DNA of 64,000 nt. It comes from DATBGZ01 sp036557785. GTDB lineage: Bacteria; Actinomycetota; Actinomycetes; Mycobacteriales; Micromonosporaceae. The number at the start of each line of letters is the position of its first letter. The first letter of the stretch is position 1. Where the stretch lies: NCBI GenBank assembly GCA_036557785.1, contig DATBGZ010000017.1, forward strand, positions 34,973-98,972, in the 5' to 3' direction. The position numbers and the translations under genes are program-made. This document shows, piece by piece, positions 8,121 to 17,225 of the stretch. The notes beneath the pieces were generated by a model. The model had not been told where the DNA came from. It ran no database searches and saw only the letters and a program-made list of their open reading frames with translations.

Positions 8121-10697
8121 ATGCCATCGGGCGCGACTTCTGATCGCAGTGTCGATCTGGTGCGGCCGGAGCCTGAGCCCAGCGGGCACGGCCTGCGCAC
8201 GCTCGACCTCTCTTCCCTACCATCGCCTGTGCGGGCGCACTACATCGGCTCTGACCTGGTCGTGCTTCCCTTCGCAGACGGGATCTTCGACCGTGCAGTG
8301 ATCGGTGATCAACTAGTCGCAGAGTCAGACCGGAAGCGGTTGCTTTCGGAGGTGGGACGGGTGGTTAGAAGGGGTGGTGAGATCCACATCCGTCTTGACA
8401 CGTCGAGTTCAGTCCCCGACGCGGAGCGGCAACGTATCCTCTCGGATGTCGTCCGAGAGTTCGCCCTCCTTTCATTCATTGATGAGCAACCGGGTCTTAC
8501 TGTCAGGGCCCGCAATCGCGGAGCCAGCCTCGACGGCGAGATCATCGACGACCTTATGAATGAGGCCTATCGGCTTGCGATCGACTCGGCCGGTCTGAAG
8601 TCGCAACTGCGACTTGCACGAGCGGCGCACGAAGACAGCGAAACACTGCTATCGGACGAGCGCAGTGCTCGGGCCGCCGCGGAACGTTGCTTGGAGGAGA
8701 CGCGAACTGACGCTGTGCGCAAGGAGCAAGATCTACGGTCGACGCTCGCTCGCCAAGAAATGGAGCTGAAGCGAGCACTGTGGCGGACACGGGTCGCCGA
8801 GAGCCGCAGGGCGAACCGGATTGCGGGGCAGTTGCGTCGGCTACGCCGACCCTGGCTCCTGCCATCGGTCGTTATCAACTCCGCACGGATCGCGTTGAAA
8901 CCCGCGACGCGTTCATCGGGTCAACGCACTAAGGCAAAGGTCCCCCCGCTGATGCCGAAGGCCGACGCCCGTACCGCCTCGGCGCCGCATTTTCCCCCAG
9001 CCGTGTTCCCGGCAGTCGAACCGCGACGGGAAATGCGTGTCGCTACAATTCTCGATGAGTTCTCGGAGCTTGCCTTCCGGTACGAGTTTCGAGTTATGCC
9101 TGTGCCACGCCTGCAGTGGCGCGACATGATTGACGCTGAGCGCCCAGCTTTTCTCCTTGTCGAGTCGGCCTGGAATGCTAACGGAGGAGAGTGGAAGTAC
9201 GCCTTCACTGGGGAAGTCGTGCCGAAGCCGGACGTTCTTGAACTGATCGAGTACTGCAGGTCAAAAAAGATCCCCACTGTCTACTGGAACAAGGAAGATC
9301 CGCTTGAGTACGGCCTGTTCATCCGCACCGCTAGGCACTTCGACTGGGTTTTCACGGTGGACGAGAACAGCGTCGAACGGTATAGGCGGGACCTTGGCCA
9401 CGAACGAGTAGGGGTCCTGCCCTTCGGAGTGCAGCCGCGGATACACAACCCAATCGGCGCGTTTGCGCCGCGGACGGGGGACGTCGCGTTCGCGGGCACG
9501 TATTACTCCGGTAAATATCCAGAGCGGCAAAGGCAGATGGACGACCTGCTCAGGCCGGCTATTGATCTGGGGTTGGACATCTTTTCGCGGTTCGAGGCGG
9601 ACCCGAAGTACCGGTTCCCGGAAGGCCTGGCGGAGCGCGTGGTGGGGTCGCTCGACTATGCCCGAATGCTTACCGCGTACCGGCGCTATAAGGTATTCTT
9701 GAACGTTAACTCTGTCGTGGACTCGCGCACGATGTTCTCGCGACGGGTTCTCGAACTGCTTGCGTGTGGGACACCGGTGGTCAGCGGGCCATCACCCGGG
9801 ATGGCGGCCATGTTAGGCCCGGGAGTCGTGGCCGAGTGCTCAGACGCGGAGACGTCTCGACTTCAGGTACGTGCGTTGCTGGCGAGCCAGGAACTCCGTG
9901 ACCGTCAGGCGGTGCTTGGGCTGCGCGCCGTCATGGCCGGCAACACCTACTCGGATCGTGTCGATGGGCTAGCAGCTGCACTTGGTCTGCCCGCGGCCAT
10001 GCGTCGGCGCCGCGTCTCGATTGTCGCTCCAACCAATCGGAGCGGCTCGTTCCGACGCCTCTTGGCGACCGTGGCTGCGCAGACTTACGACGACGTCGAG
10101 TTGGTGATCGGGCTGCATGGCATCGATGACGACGACGAGGGTATCCTTTCCGAGGCGCGACTGTCAGGTCTCAGCAACATCAAGACTGTGCGGCAGCCGG
10201 CGGACTGGTCCTTGGGGCGTGTTCTCAACGAGCTCGTGATCGCAGCGGACGGCGATTTCATCGCCAAGATGGATGACGACGACTTCTACGGTCCGAATTA
10301 CCTCGCCGATCAGATGAGGGCGTTCGACTACTGCGAGGCCGATGTTGTCGGAAAGTGGTCGCGATTCATCCTCATGGAGGACGTCCCATGTCTTGGCGTA
10401 ATCTTCCCCGGTAAGGAGCACTGCTACACCGAGCTAGTCGGCGGCGGCACGCTGCTAGCAAGGCGCGAGGTGTTCAAGACGATCCGGTTTGCCGACCGGG
10501 GCGTCGGCGAGGACACCCAGTTCCTTAGGGACTGCGCTCAGCAGGGCCTTCGCACTTACAGCACAGATAGATTCAACTACGTATACAGGCGAACAGGGTT
10601 GGAGACCGCGCATACGTACAGGCCGCATCGGCTGCAACACTTGGCCAACACGCGAGTCATCTCCTTTGGTACCTCAGTGAGCCATGCATTCCTGTAG
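8121..10697 (+). CDS. Multidomain glycosyltransferase: truncated methyltransferase head, coiled coil, CgeB-like GT, GT2
   Basis: An 858-residue fusion. Residues about 30-95 resemble the second half of a class I methyltransferase (LVVLPFADGIFDRAVIGD, VVRRGGEIHIRLD), but the SAM-binding glycine motif is absent, so this part is probably non-catalytic. Residues 150-240 are charged and predicted coiled coil. Residues about 305-610 match the CgeB/Glyco_trans_1_2 type (VYWNKEDP, VFTVDENSVERYR, VLELLACGTPVVSGPSPG). Residues about 625-800 form a GT2 domain with MDDDDFYGP near 715. A GGGAG ribosome site precedes the ATG by 6 nt. The GC content is clearly below the neighbours (27 G/C of 60 at 9241-9300). 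It probably carries out two successive transfers on the glycan; CgeB-GT2 proteins are known from spore-coat and capsule loci. Confidence 0.85.
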   Translation: MPSGATSDRSVDLVRPEPEPSGHGLRTLDLSSLPSPVRAHYIGSDLVVLPFADGIFDRAVIGDQLVAESDRKRLLSEVGRVVRRGGEIHIRLDTSSSVPDAERQRILSDVVREFALLSFIDEQPGLTVRARNRGASLDGEIIDDLMNEAYRLAIDSAGLKSQLRLARAAHEDSETLLSDERSARAAAERCLEETRTDAVRKEQDLRSTLARQEMELKRALWRTRVAESRRANRIAGQLRRLRRPWLLPSVVINSARIALKPATRSSGQRTKAKVPPLMPKADARTASAPHFPPAVFPAVEPRREMRVATILDEFSELAFRYEFRVMPVPRLQWRDMIDAERPAFLLVESAWNANGGEWKYAFTGEVVPKPDVLELIEYCRSKKIPTVYWNKEDPLEYGLFIRTARHFDWVFTVDENSVERYRRDLGHERVGVLPFGVQPRIHNPIGAFAPRTGDVAFAGTYYSGKYPERQRQMDDLLRPAIDLGLDIFSRFEADPKYRFPEGLAERVVGSLDYARMLTAYRRYKVFLNVNSVVDSRTMFSRRVLELLACGTPVVSGPSPGMAAMLGPGVVAECSDAETSRLQVRALLASQELRDRQAVLGLRAVMAGNTYSDRVDGLAAALGLPAAMRRRRVSIVAPTNRSGSFRRLLATVAAQTYDDVELVIGLHGIDDDDEGILSEARLSGLSNIKTVRQPADWSLGRVLNELVIAADGDFIAKMDDDDFYGPNYLADQMRAFDYCEADVVGKWSRFILMEDVPCLGVIFPGKEHCYTELVGGGTLLARREVFKTIRFADRGVGEDTQFLRDCAQQGLRTYSTDRFNYVYRRTGLETAHTYRPHRLQHLANTRVISFGTSVSHAFL

Positions 10698-10711
10698 GGA
10701 ACGCAGATGCT

Positions 10712-13348
10712 CTACTCTCGCCGCACAGAGCGCGTTCCTTCGATAAGCCAGTAGTTGGGGCCCAGGTTCTCGCCCGAGAGCGGGTAGGGTGTCCAGGTCC
10801 AGTGCCAGTCCGGTGCAACGCGGTTGCACATCTCCGGGTAGTCCCACGCGTAGGTGTAGAGCACGGTGGTCAGAGCCGGCGCGTCCGTGGCGACATCGAC
10901 GCGGCGCGACTGCCCCGTGAAGGGCTCGAGCAGAATGACGGCTGTGCCCGCGATCCTCGTGATCTCGCGCAGGACCTCCTCAGCGTGGGGCAGGTGGTCC
11001 AGAACGGAGACCGTAAAGAGAACGTCGATGGCGCGCTCGTCGTGCTTTGTTAGCAGCTCCTCGCCCCCGACTCGGAGGTCAAGGCCATACTTCTCGTGCC
11101 CGTGAGCTACGGCCTCCGCGTTGATGTCGATGCCAATAACCTTCGCCGCAGGCAGGAGCCGCCGGACCTCGACGAGGTTTCGTCCCGCGTTGCAGCCAAA
11201 TTCGAGCACCGACCTTGGCCGATATGCTCGCACACGTTCGGCCATGTATGTGCGCCAATGCTGTCCCGTGTCATAAAAGTCCTCGCGACCCTGAGATGCC
11301 CAGTGCACGCGTGCTGCTAGCGTTTCTTCCAAGTGAGGGGGCTGAGGCTCCGGATCGGCGTCAACCGTGTTCCCGGGATAGGTCAACCGCGGCCCAGGCA
11401 AGTTCGTTGCCTTGACAGACTGCCACCCGAGTACCTCGACGCAGGTTCGCATCGCGCCGCCCCACCCCCAGTCATTGCAATCCTTTAGCGCGACCACGTC
11501 GACCCGCACGTCGACTGAGTCGTCGGTAGTCGGGGCGGTGAGGATGAATGAGCCGCCGAACTCTACAAGATCGACATCGAGTACGGTGCGTCCAGCAACC
11601 GCGACTCGAAGCGCCAGCCAACCGGTTGCGGAGCCGGAGTACGGACTGGCAACCCGCACGCAGCACTCCGCTGCCGTCATCCCGTCTGGCTTACTGAATC
11701 GGCCGACGATAGCGAAGCCGTCTCCTCTTCGCGGGGCGCCGACAGCGCTGTGGACGTCGACCCACCGCGAGCTGCGCGCAACCCGCAAGGCGTCGCGGTC
11801 CATCGCACCCAGCGGGGCTACCTTAAGTTCATGGCTCGAATGGCTGCGCACAACGCGCGGGTCCTCGAATCGGCCGCCCAGTGCGACCAGATCCCCCGCG
11901 AACGAGCCCACTTCAACTGGGGGGCTATATGTCGTGGGAATCTCGTCATGGCCGTCGTCAAAGCCGACCGAAGAGTTTCCCCACATCTTTTCGAGCGGGG
12001 CAGTTGGAATCACCTCGATGCGCGACCGGACGACCGCCAGCACTGCCTCTTGGAGTTCGGCCGGCCAGGTTCGGCGCAGCACGTTCTCGTACGCGGCCTT
12101 TTCGGCATCGAGTCCGGGGCGAGCATATGCGTCAGCGAGGAGCCGCAGGTTGTCCAGCGCGGCGCCCCGGATCCCTGCCCCATCGGTTGACGCGAGTTCA
12201 TCGATAACGTGGGCAAAGCTATCGATGTGTCCAGCGAACGTAAGCGCGGGAAACCAGTGTCGGGACGGGTCCCCCGGCGATTCGGAGAGACGCTCCTGCA
12301 CCTTTGGCAGGACCTTGCGCGCCCAAGGGCTGTCGGCGAGAAACTCAGAGGCAGGTAGCTCGGTGTTGCTGGGATCCGCCAACGTGCTGAAAAGGGAGTA
12401 CTCCATACACTTGGTGCAGTTTCTGCACCACTTGACGTTCGGATCGGCGACGGCCTCGCACATCATGACTTCGCTGGCGAACGTTGGCCGTTTCCGAGCC
12501 AGGTAAAGGAAGCTAGACAACTCGCTCATGAACGCGTTCGCGTTGAACAAGTCGAGTCTACGTCCAAGAGCCCTCGAGTATGCGGTCGAGATGGCAGCGC
12601 AGTGCTCTGGGCGGGACTTGCGAAAGTTTAGTGACGGGGTGCCGTCCGCGTAACGGGTCCAGTAGTGGCAGTACTCGTAGCTGAAAGTGAGCGCAGATAG
12701 GTCGGTGAGGTAGAGCAGCGGCAACATAGTTGCGGTGTAGAGCTCGGTGTGGAAGAAGAACTGATCGAACACAGAGCGTGCGTCAGTGCGGACTCTGATG
12801 ATACCGGCTCCATACCGCTCGGCGGCGCCGCTCACCGCGAGTCCCTCGCGCCGTCGTTCCAGGTCCGTCATCTTTACGTGGGCTGCTGGGATCGTGTATG
12901 AAATGAGGCTGACCCTGGCACGTGGGAAAGCCTCTCGGATGAGGTCGAGGGCAAAAAGCGAATCCTTACCGCCGCCAAAAAGGAGCCCGAAGTGCGGGTT
13001 GGCCGCGGGCTGCATCGAGGGCTCGGCCACGTCATCATCGTCGAACTGCTCCGCGACGATACTGACGTTCTTGGCGCCGTGGTAGCCGCCCCACAGAGTG
13101 ACCACCCACCGCGGCACGGGCCCATCTACGACAAGTAGGTGTTGTCCCGGCATCTCCTCTAGGCGAGCGACAAGGAGCGCGATCGCGCTGCTCTGGTGCA
13201 CCCAGCTGGGCAAGCCATCGACTGGAACGCCAACGTACTCCAGGTAGAACTTCGAACCCCGTACCTTTTCCAGGGGCTGCGACGACGTCCAGGTTAGGTA
13301 GACGAGGCTGCCCTCGACGGTTGGGCGGTCAACAAAGACGACTGACAT
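10712..13348 (-). CDS. MurL-like PP-loop ATPase fused to a SAM methyltransferase
   Basis: An 878-residue fusion with no full-length match that I know. After about 115 leading residues comes an ATP-pyrophosphatase signature, FGGGKDSLFALDLI (124-137), and a Cys cluster C308-x2-C311-x2-C314. GGGKDS plus such a Cys motif is seen in MurL-type epimerases, which activate UDP-MurNAc-peptide with ATP; WbpG/PseA sugar amidotransferases and QueC are other PP-loop relatives. Residues about 460-680 look beta-rich and unassigned. The C-terminal 200 residues form a class I methyltransferase (VLEFGCNAGRN near 712-722, then GIDINAEAV and VSVLDHLPHAEE). It lies 15 bp after the GT4 gene, in the low-GC segment. 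A role in ATP-dependent activation plus methylation of a glycan or precursor is inferred only. Confidence 0.7.
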   Translation of the reverse strand: MSVVFVDRPTVEGSLVYLTWTSSQPLEKVRGSKFYLEYVGVPVDGLPSWVHQSSAIALLVARLEEMPGQHLLVVDGPVPRWVVTLWGGYHGAKNVSIVAEQFDDDDVAEPSMQPAANPHFGLLFGGGKDSLFALDLIREAFPRARVSLISYTIPAAHVKMTDLERRREGLAVSGAAERYGAGIIRVRTDARSVFDQFFFHTELYTATMLPLLYLTDLSALTFSYEYCHYWTRYADGTPSLNFRKSRPEHCAAISTAYSRALGRRLDLFNANAFMSELSSFLYLARKRPTFASEVMMCEAVADPNVKWCRNCTKCMEYSLFSTLADPSNTELPASEFLADSPWARKVLPKVQERLSESPGDPSRHWFPALTFAGHIDSFAHVIDELASTDGAGIRGAALDNLRLLADAYARPGLDAEKAAYENVLRRTWPAELQEAVLAVVRSRIEVIPTAPLEKMWGNSSVGFDDGHDEIPTTYSPPVEVGSFAGDLVALGGRFEDPRVVRSHSSHELKVAPLGAMDRDALRVARSSRWVDVHSAVGAPRRGDGFAIVGRFSKPDGMTAAECCVRVASPYSGSATGWLALRVAVAGRTVLDVDLVEFGGSFILTAPTTDDSVDVRVDVVALKDCNDWGWGGAMRTCVEVLGWQSVKATNLPGPRLTYPGNTVDADPEPQPPHLEETLAARVHWASQGREDFYDTGQHWRTYMAERVRAYRPRSVLEFGCNAGRNLVEVRRLLPAAKVIGIDINAEAVAHGHEKYGLDLRVGGEELLTKHDERAIDVLFTVSVLDHLPHAEEVLREITRIAGTAVILLEPFTGQSRRVDVATDAPALTTVLYTYAWDYPEMCNRVAPDWHWTWTPYPLSGENLGPNYWLIEGTRSVRRE

Positions 13349-13363
13349 GGACCTGAGTCTGCC

Positions 13364-15247
13364 CTATTCCGATCGGGGCCGCTGGGTCGGCACGCGACCC
13401 AGCACCCCGAGCTCGCCGTATAGGCTCATGTACGCCTTGGCGTTCGCCGACCACGTCCGGTTGCTCCGCACCCAGGCCGCGCCGGCAGCCGCAAGACCCA
13501 TTCTCCGTGCATCGTCTCCGATCAGTGAAACGAGGGTAGTCGCGAGCGAGTCCACACTTCCGGCCGTGAACAGTTCTGCCGCTTGGCTCTCCACCGCGAT
13601 CTCGGCCAGCGCACGCACGTCTGACATTACCACGGTTCTGCCTGTGGCGAATGCCTCGAAAGGCTTGAGTGGGGTGACCAGGTGGCAGACCTCGACGGGC
13701 TTTCGTGGGACGACGAAGATGTCGATGACACTGTAGTAGTCGAGGATCTCCTCGTGCGCGACCCGGCCGGTAAAGACGACGTCCGGTAGTCGCAGCTCGC
13801 CTGCCCGCCGAGTGAGCCGCTCGAGCTCCATGCCGTCGCCGACGATGAGCAGTGCCAATTGGTCGTGCCCCGTGGCGCGGACTTTGGAATAGGCGTCGAT
13901 CAGTGTATCAACGCCCTCGTATTCCGTGAGTGAGGATATGTAACCGATGACGGTCTTGCCCGCGCCAATCCCGAGTCGGACTGCGACTTGGTCATTGCGT
14001 TGCTGGACGGGAAACGCGTCAACGTCGACCGCGTTCGGTATTACCCAGATCTTGTCGCGATCAACCCCACCCGCCTCGATGCGGTCGGCCATGACGTCGG
14101 CGAGGGTGACAACACGCTCAGCCTCCCGCCGGCACCGGTCCTCGATCTCGCGGCGAAGGAGATAGACGTCGGGCAGGCCATGGGTGACCGCTAGGCGGTC
14201 GAGGTCCCAGCCATACACCTCTGCCTGCCGTGACAGCCAGGTCTCTTCCCAGAAGCCACGCGTCTCGTAGACAACAGGCAGGCCGAAGGTGTGGCCCACC
14301 GTTCGTGCCGTGAGGGCATTAACGTAGTCAGAGGCGGCGTGCAACACTGCTGGCCGAACCTCGGAAACGACGTCGGCCACGGCTGCAATGTTGTGCGCTA
14401 GCCAGCGATCAAGGGGCAACACATGGCGTTTCGGCCCCGGCGGGTGATGGTAAGTAACTCCCTCGATTGTTGTCGCAATGGCCCGGCGTCGGGCGTCGTA
14501 GCCGGCGTGAGTGACAACGTGGACGTCTAGGCCGGCGGCCACTTGTGCGGAGGTGATGTAGTGGCTGCGGATTGTGTAGCCGGACTGAGTCTGCGGCAGA
14601 CTTGTCGCCACGATGTGCAGCACGCGGCCGGCGATGGGGGAAAAGCCTGTTGGCCGAACAACCGGGATCGTTTGATCGGCCTCGCCTGAGAGAACTCTCC
14701 ACTGGCCCTCAAGCTCGCGCAGGCGTGCGCGGTATAACCAACCTGTATAGCCAGCGACGCAGGCCCGAGCGATGCCGAGCGCGGCGCGCAGGTAGCCGCG
14801 AGCGTGCAGGCCATCCCGCAGCCGCAGCCGCGTCGGCAGGTCGGTGATGGACAGGGCGTCATGTCGGGCGAGCAGTGCATATGCGTCCAGAACGTTGCCC
14901 CGGTCGAGCAGCGCTCGGGCGGCGTATGGAACCAACTCCGGCTCCAGACCGCCGGCTTCGCTTCGACCGGCTTCTGCGAGCGCGCCGATGGCACGGCGTC
15001 GCAATCGCCGAGCGCGGACCAGCCGACGGATCTCGATCGCGGCGGCGACAAGCGTGGCGGCGACAACGATCGCCACGGCGACCCAGAGCTGGAATACGGC
15101 CCCGACGACGGCGGCGGCCAACGGCACGAGTACCGCGCCGGCATGCAGCGCGGCCTGGCCGGCGTCATGCCGCCTGTCGAATGCCCGCCGTGCCAACTGG
15201 CGTGCGCGCCGCGGGGCAATGCTGCCGAGGATCTTTCGCATCGACAT
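13364..15247 (-). CDS. GT4 glycosyltransferase with membrane-anchored N-terminal extension
   Basis: A 627-residue protein. Residues about 35-72 form one or two hydrophobic segments that should anchor it to the membrane, followed by a charged Arg/Ala-rich helical region to about 190. The GT4 part starts near residue 208 (HIVATSLPQTQSGYTIRS) and shows YETRGFWEE, WVIPNAVDVDAF, GYISSLTEYEGVD and the donor-site CHLVTPLKPFEAFATG. It precedes the PP-loop/methyltransferase fusion by 15 bp, so the two are probably cotranscribed. It sits in the low-GC segment. The length exceeds a usual GT4 (350-420 residues) because of the N-terminal part, which may act as a scaffold. Sugar and acceptor are unknown. 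Confidence 0.82.
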   Translation of the reverse strand: MSMRKILGSIAPRRARQLARRAFDRRHDAGQAALHAGAVLVPLAAAVVGAVFQLWVAVAIVVAATLVAAAIEIRRLVRARRLRRRAIGALAEAGRSEAGGLEPELVPYAARALLDRGNVLDAYALLARHDALSITDLPTRLRLRDGLHARGYLRAALGIARACVAGYTGWLYRARLRELEGQWRVLSGEADQTIPVVRPTGFSPIAGRVLHIVATSLPQTQSGYTIRSHYITSAQVAAGLDVHVVTHAGYDARRRAIATTIEGVTYHHPPGPKRHVLPLDRWLAHNIAAVADVVSEVRPAVLHAASDYVNALTARTVGHTFGLPVVYETRGFWEETWLSRQAEVYGWDLDRLAVTHGLPDVYLLRREIEDRCRREAERVVTLADVMADRIEAGGVDRDKIWVIPNAVDVDAFPVQQRNDQVAVRLGIGAGKTVIGYISSLTEYEGVDTLIDAYSKVRATGHDQLALLIVGDGMELERLTRRAGELRLPDVVFTGRVAHEEILDYYSVIDIFVVPRKPVEVCHLVTPLKPFEAFATGRTVVMSDVRALAEIAVESQAAELFTAGSVDSLATTLVSLIGDDARRMGLAAAGAAWVRSNRTWSANAKAYMSLYGELGVLGRVPTQRPRSE

Positions 15248-15460
15248 CTATCGCAGCACGACACCGCCGAGGACCCTGGCGGGGCGCCGGCATCGGATGG
15301 GCCACACAGGGGCGACGTCGGTCGTCATCAGAGTTAGCTCCGTCGGGCACGTCGTCGTCCCAACCATCGGCGGGCAGACGTCAACCATTAGGGCGTGCGG
15401 CCGGGCAGATGTTACCAGCTTGGAGGTGTATGTGAAGAGGCGGCCATCACCCCAGGCCGG

Positions 15461-16189
15461 TCACCGGGGACCGATGAGTGACCGGCGGGTGGCCTGAGCG
15501 ATGCTCGCGAGCAGGAAGAGGCCATTGAGCACCGTGAGCGCCACGAGGAGGAATACCGCCCAGTTCGGCAGGAACGCCACGACCAGGGCACAGAGACCGA
15601 TCACGGCCCCGTAGTCGCGGCTGAGCTTGACCAGCCGTACGGCGGTCGACGTCCGCGAGATCAGGCTCGCCTGCGCCGCGCCCTGGCTCGCCAGGACGGA
15701 GGTCACCAGGTTCACCATCCACGTGCCGGCGAACATCGCGTAGAGCCAGGCCGGGGCACCGGGCGTGTGCGCGGCGACGACCGCCGTCAGGGCCGCCACG
15801 ACCGAGACCTGGGTCGCCACGTCGCAGAGGATGTCCAGCCGGGCGCCGGTGGCGCTGGTACGCCCGGTCACCCGGGCCAGTTGCCCGTCGGCGCAGTCGA
15901 AGGCGTACGCGATCTGCCAGCCCAGGCCGGCCGCGAGGCCCACCCCAACGGCCGCCGCGGCGCCGGTCGTGGTCTGCGAGGCGAGCGCGGCGAGCCCCGC
16001 CGAGGTGCCGACCCCGAACACCACGCCGATGATCGTCAGCACCGCTGGCGCGAGGCCCAGTCGATGGCTCACCAGGGCGAGCACCGCTCCGGCGCGCTGG
16101 CTGATCGTTTCGCTGTACCAACCGCCGCCGCGGTTCTGGGCCAGGAACGACGCTGCCGTGGGCCGGGCTGGCGTGGCCGTGCTCTGCAT
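15461..16189 (-). CDS. CDP-alcohol phosphotransferase (first copy)
   Basis: A 242-residue integral membrane enzyme. It has the complete signature D-x2-D-G-x2-A-R-x8-G-x3-D-x3-D within FDCADGQLARVTG and GARLDILCD (about residues 98-125), whose aspartates bind the metal and CDP-alcohol. About six hydrophobic helices surround it. Family members move a phosphoalcohol from CDP-alcohol (or CDP-diacylglycerol) to another alcohol. Given the CDP-alcohol-forming genes in this locus, transfer of a polyol phosphate to a lipid or glycan acceptor is plausible; housekeeping phospholipid synthesis is less likely here. It follows the GT26 gene by 73 bp on the same strand. A 213-bp gap without a recognisable gene separates it from the GT4 gene downstream. 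Confidence 0.85.
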   Translation of the reverse strand: MQSTATPARPTAASFLAQNRGGGWYSETISQRAGAVLALVSHRLGLAPAVLTIIGVVFGVGTSAGLAALASQTTTGAAAAVGVGLAAGLGWQIAYAFDCADGQLARVTGRTSATGARLDILCDVATQVSVVAALTAVVAAHTPGAPAWLYAMFAGTWMVNLVTSVLASQGAAQASLISRTSTAVRLVKLSRDYGAVIGLCALVVAFLPNWAVFLLVALTVLNGLFLLASIAQATRRSLIGPR

Positions 16190-16262
16190 GCGCAGAGGGT
16201 ACGTCCAACCTGTCCGCTGGCTGAACGTGCAGTGAACTACTGGGAAACGAAACGTTATCTGC

Positions 16263-17225
16263 TTACGGCTTGTCGCTCACCGGCGCGACGGTCGGCGGCT
16301 GGTCGTCGGTGCCGTTGCCGAGCCGTCGGGGCTCGACGTCCGCGACGCCGCGAGGCCTCGGGGCGGTGGCGCCGTAGCCGTTGGCCGAGGGCATGGCCTG
16401 CGTCGGGAGCCCGGGCCCGGGTGATGTCGCCGGCACCGCGGCCGCGGGCATCGCCGGTACCGCGGGACGTGGCGGGACGGGTCGGCGCAGATCGGTGAGC
16501 ACGCCGAAGAGGAACGTGGGGATGCCGACCAGGTAGCGACGCCAGAGCCGGCGTGGTTCCTGGGCGAGGCGGAACAGCCATTCGAAGCCGAGGCGCTGCA
16601 CGAGCCGGGGCGCCGTGCGCTTGGTGCCGGAGTGGAAGTCGAAGGCGGCGCCGACGGGAACGACCGTGCAGGCCAGCGCCGGGACGTACCGGGCCACGAA
16701 CCGGTCCTGGCGCGGCGTGCCGATGCCGACCCAGAGGATGTCCGGGCGCGCGTCGTCGACCCGCCGCACGAGATCGGCCTCCTCCGTAGGCTCCAGCTCG
16801 CGGAAGGGCGGAGCCTCGACGCCGACGATCTCGACGCCGGGGTAGCGGGCCCGCAGCGACTCGGCGAGCCGGGCCACCGTCTCCGGCGTGGCCCCGTAGA
16901 GGTAGTGGCGCAGCGCGTGCTCGCGGCCGCGGTCGATGGTGGCGAGCATGAGGTCCGGGCCGTAGACGCGCCGGGTGAGGTCCTTCTGTCCCCGCCACCG
17001 GCCCACCATCGCGACGTAGTGACCATCGGCGAAGTTCAGGTGGCCGGCGTTGAGCTCGGCACAGTAGACCGGGTCGCGTAGGGCGAGTGCGAGCGTGTAG
17101 GAGTTGCACAGATGCGCGCCGCGCGGCAGGCCATGGCGCGACTCGAGCAGCGCCCTGACGGCCTTCTCGGGTCCGACACCGTCGATCCGGACCCCACAGC
17201 ACCGGTAGCTGCCGCCGTCGCTCAT
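16263..17225 (-). CDS. WecG/TagA/CpsF family glycosyltransferase (GT26)
   Basis: A 320-residue GT26 enzyme. Family motifs are HLCNSYTLALALRDP, NFADGHYVAMVGR, the GIGTPRQDRFVARY block and the basic C-terminal membrane-binding FEWLFRLAQEPRRLWRRYL. In Bacillus TagA adds ManNAc to GlcNAc-PP-undecaprenol to make the wall teichoic acid linkage unit; WecG adds ManNAcA. The WecB-type epimerase at 28968 could supply the UDP-ManNAc-type donor. The last 75 residues are a Pro/Ala-rich tail beyond the usual family end. Its ATG overlaps the fcl stop by 4 bp (ATGA), so it is coupled to GDP-fucose synthesis. This is one of the best signs that the locus makes a teichoic-acid-like polymer. Confidence 0.9.
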   Translation of the reverse strand: MSDGGSYRCCGVRIDGVGPEKAVRALLESRHGLPRGAHLCNSYTLALALRDPVYCAELNAGHLNFADGHYVAMVGRWRGQKDLTRRVYGPDLMLATIDRGREHALRHYLYGATPETVARLAESLRARYPGVEIVGVEAPPFRELEPTEEADLVRRVDDARPDILWVGIGTPRQDRFVARYVPALACTVVPVGAAFDFHSGTKRTAPRLVQRLGFEWLFRLAQEPRRLWRRYLVGIPTFLFGVLTDLRRPVPPRPAVPAMPAAAVPATSPGPGLPTQAMPSANGYGATAPRPRGVADVEPRRLGNGTDDQPPTVAPVSDKP

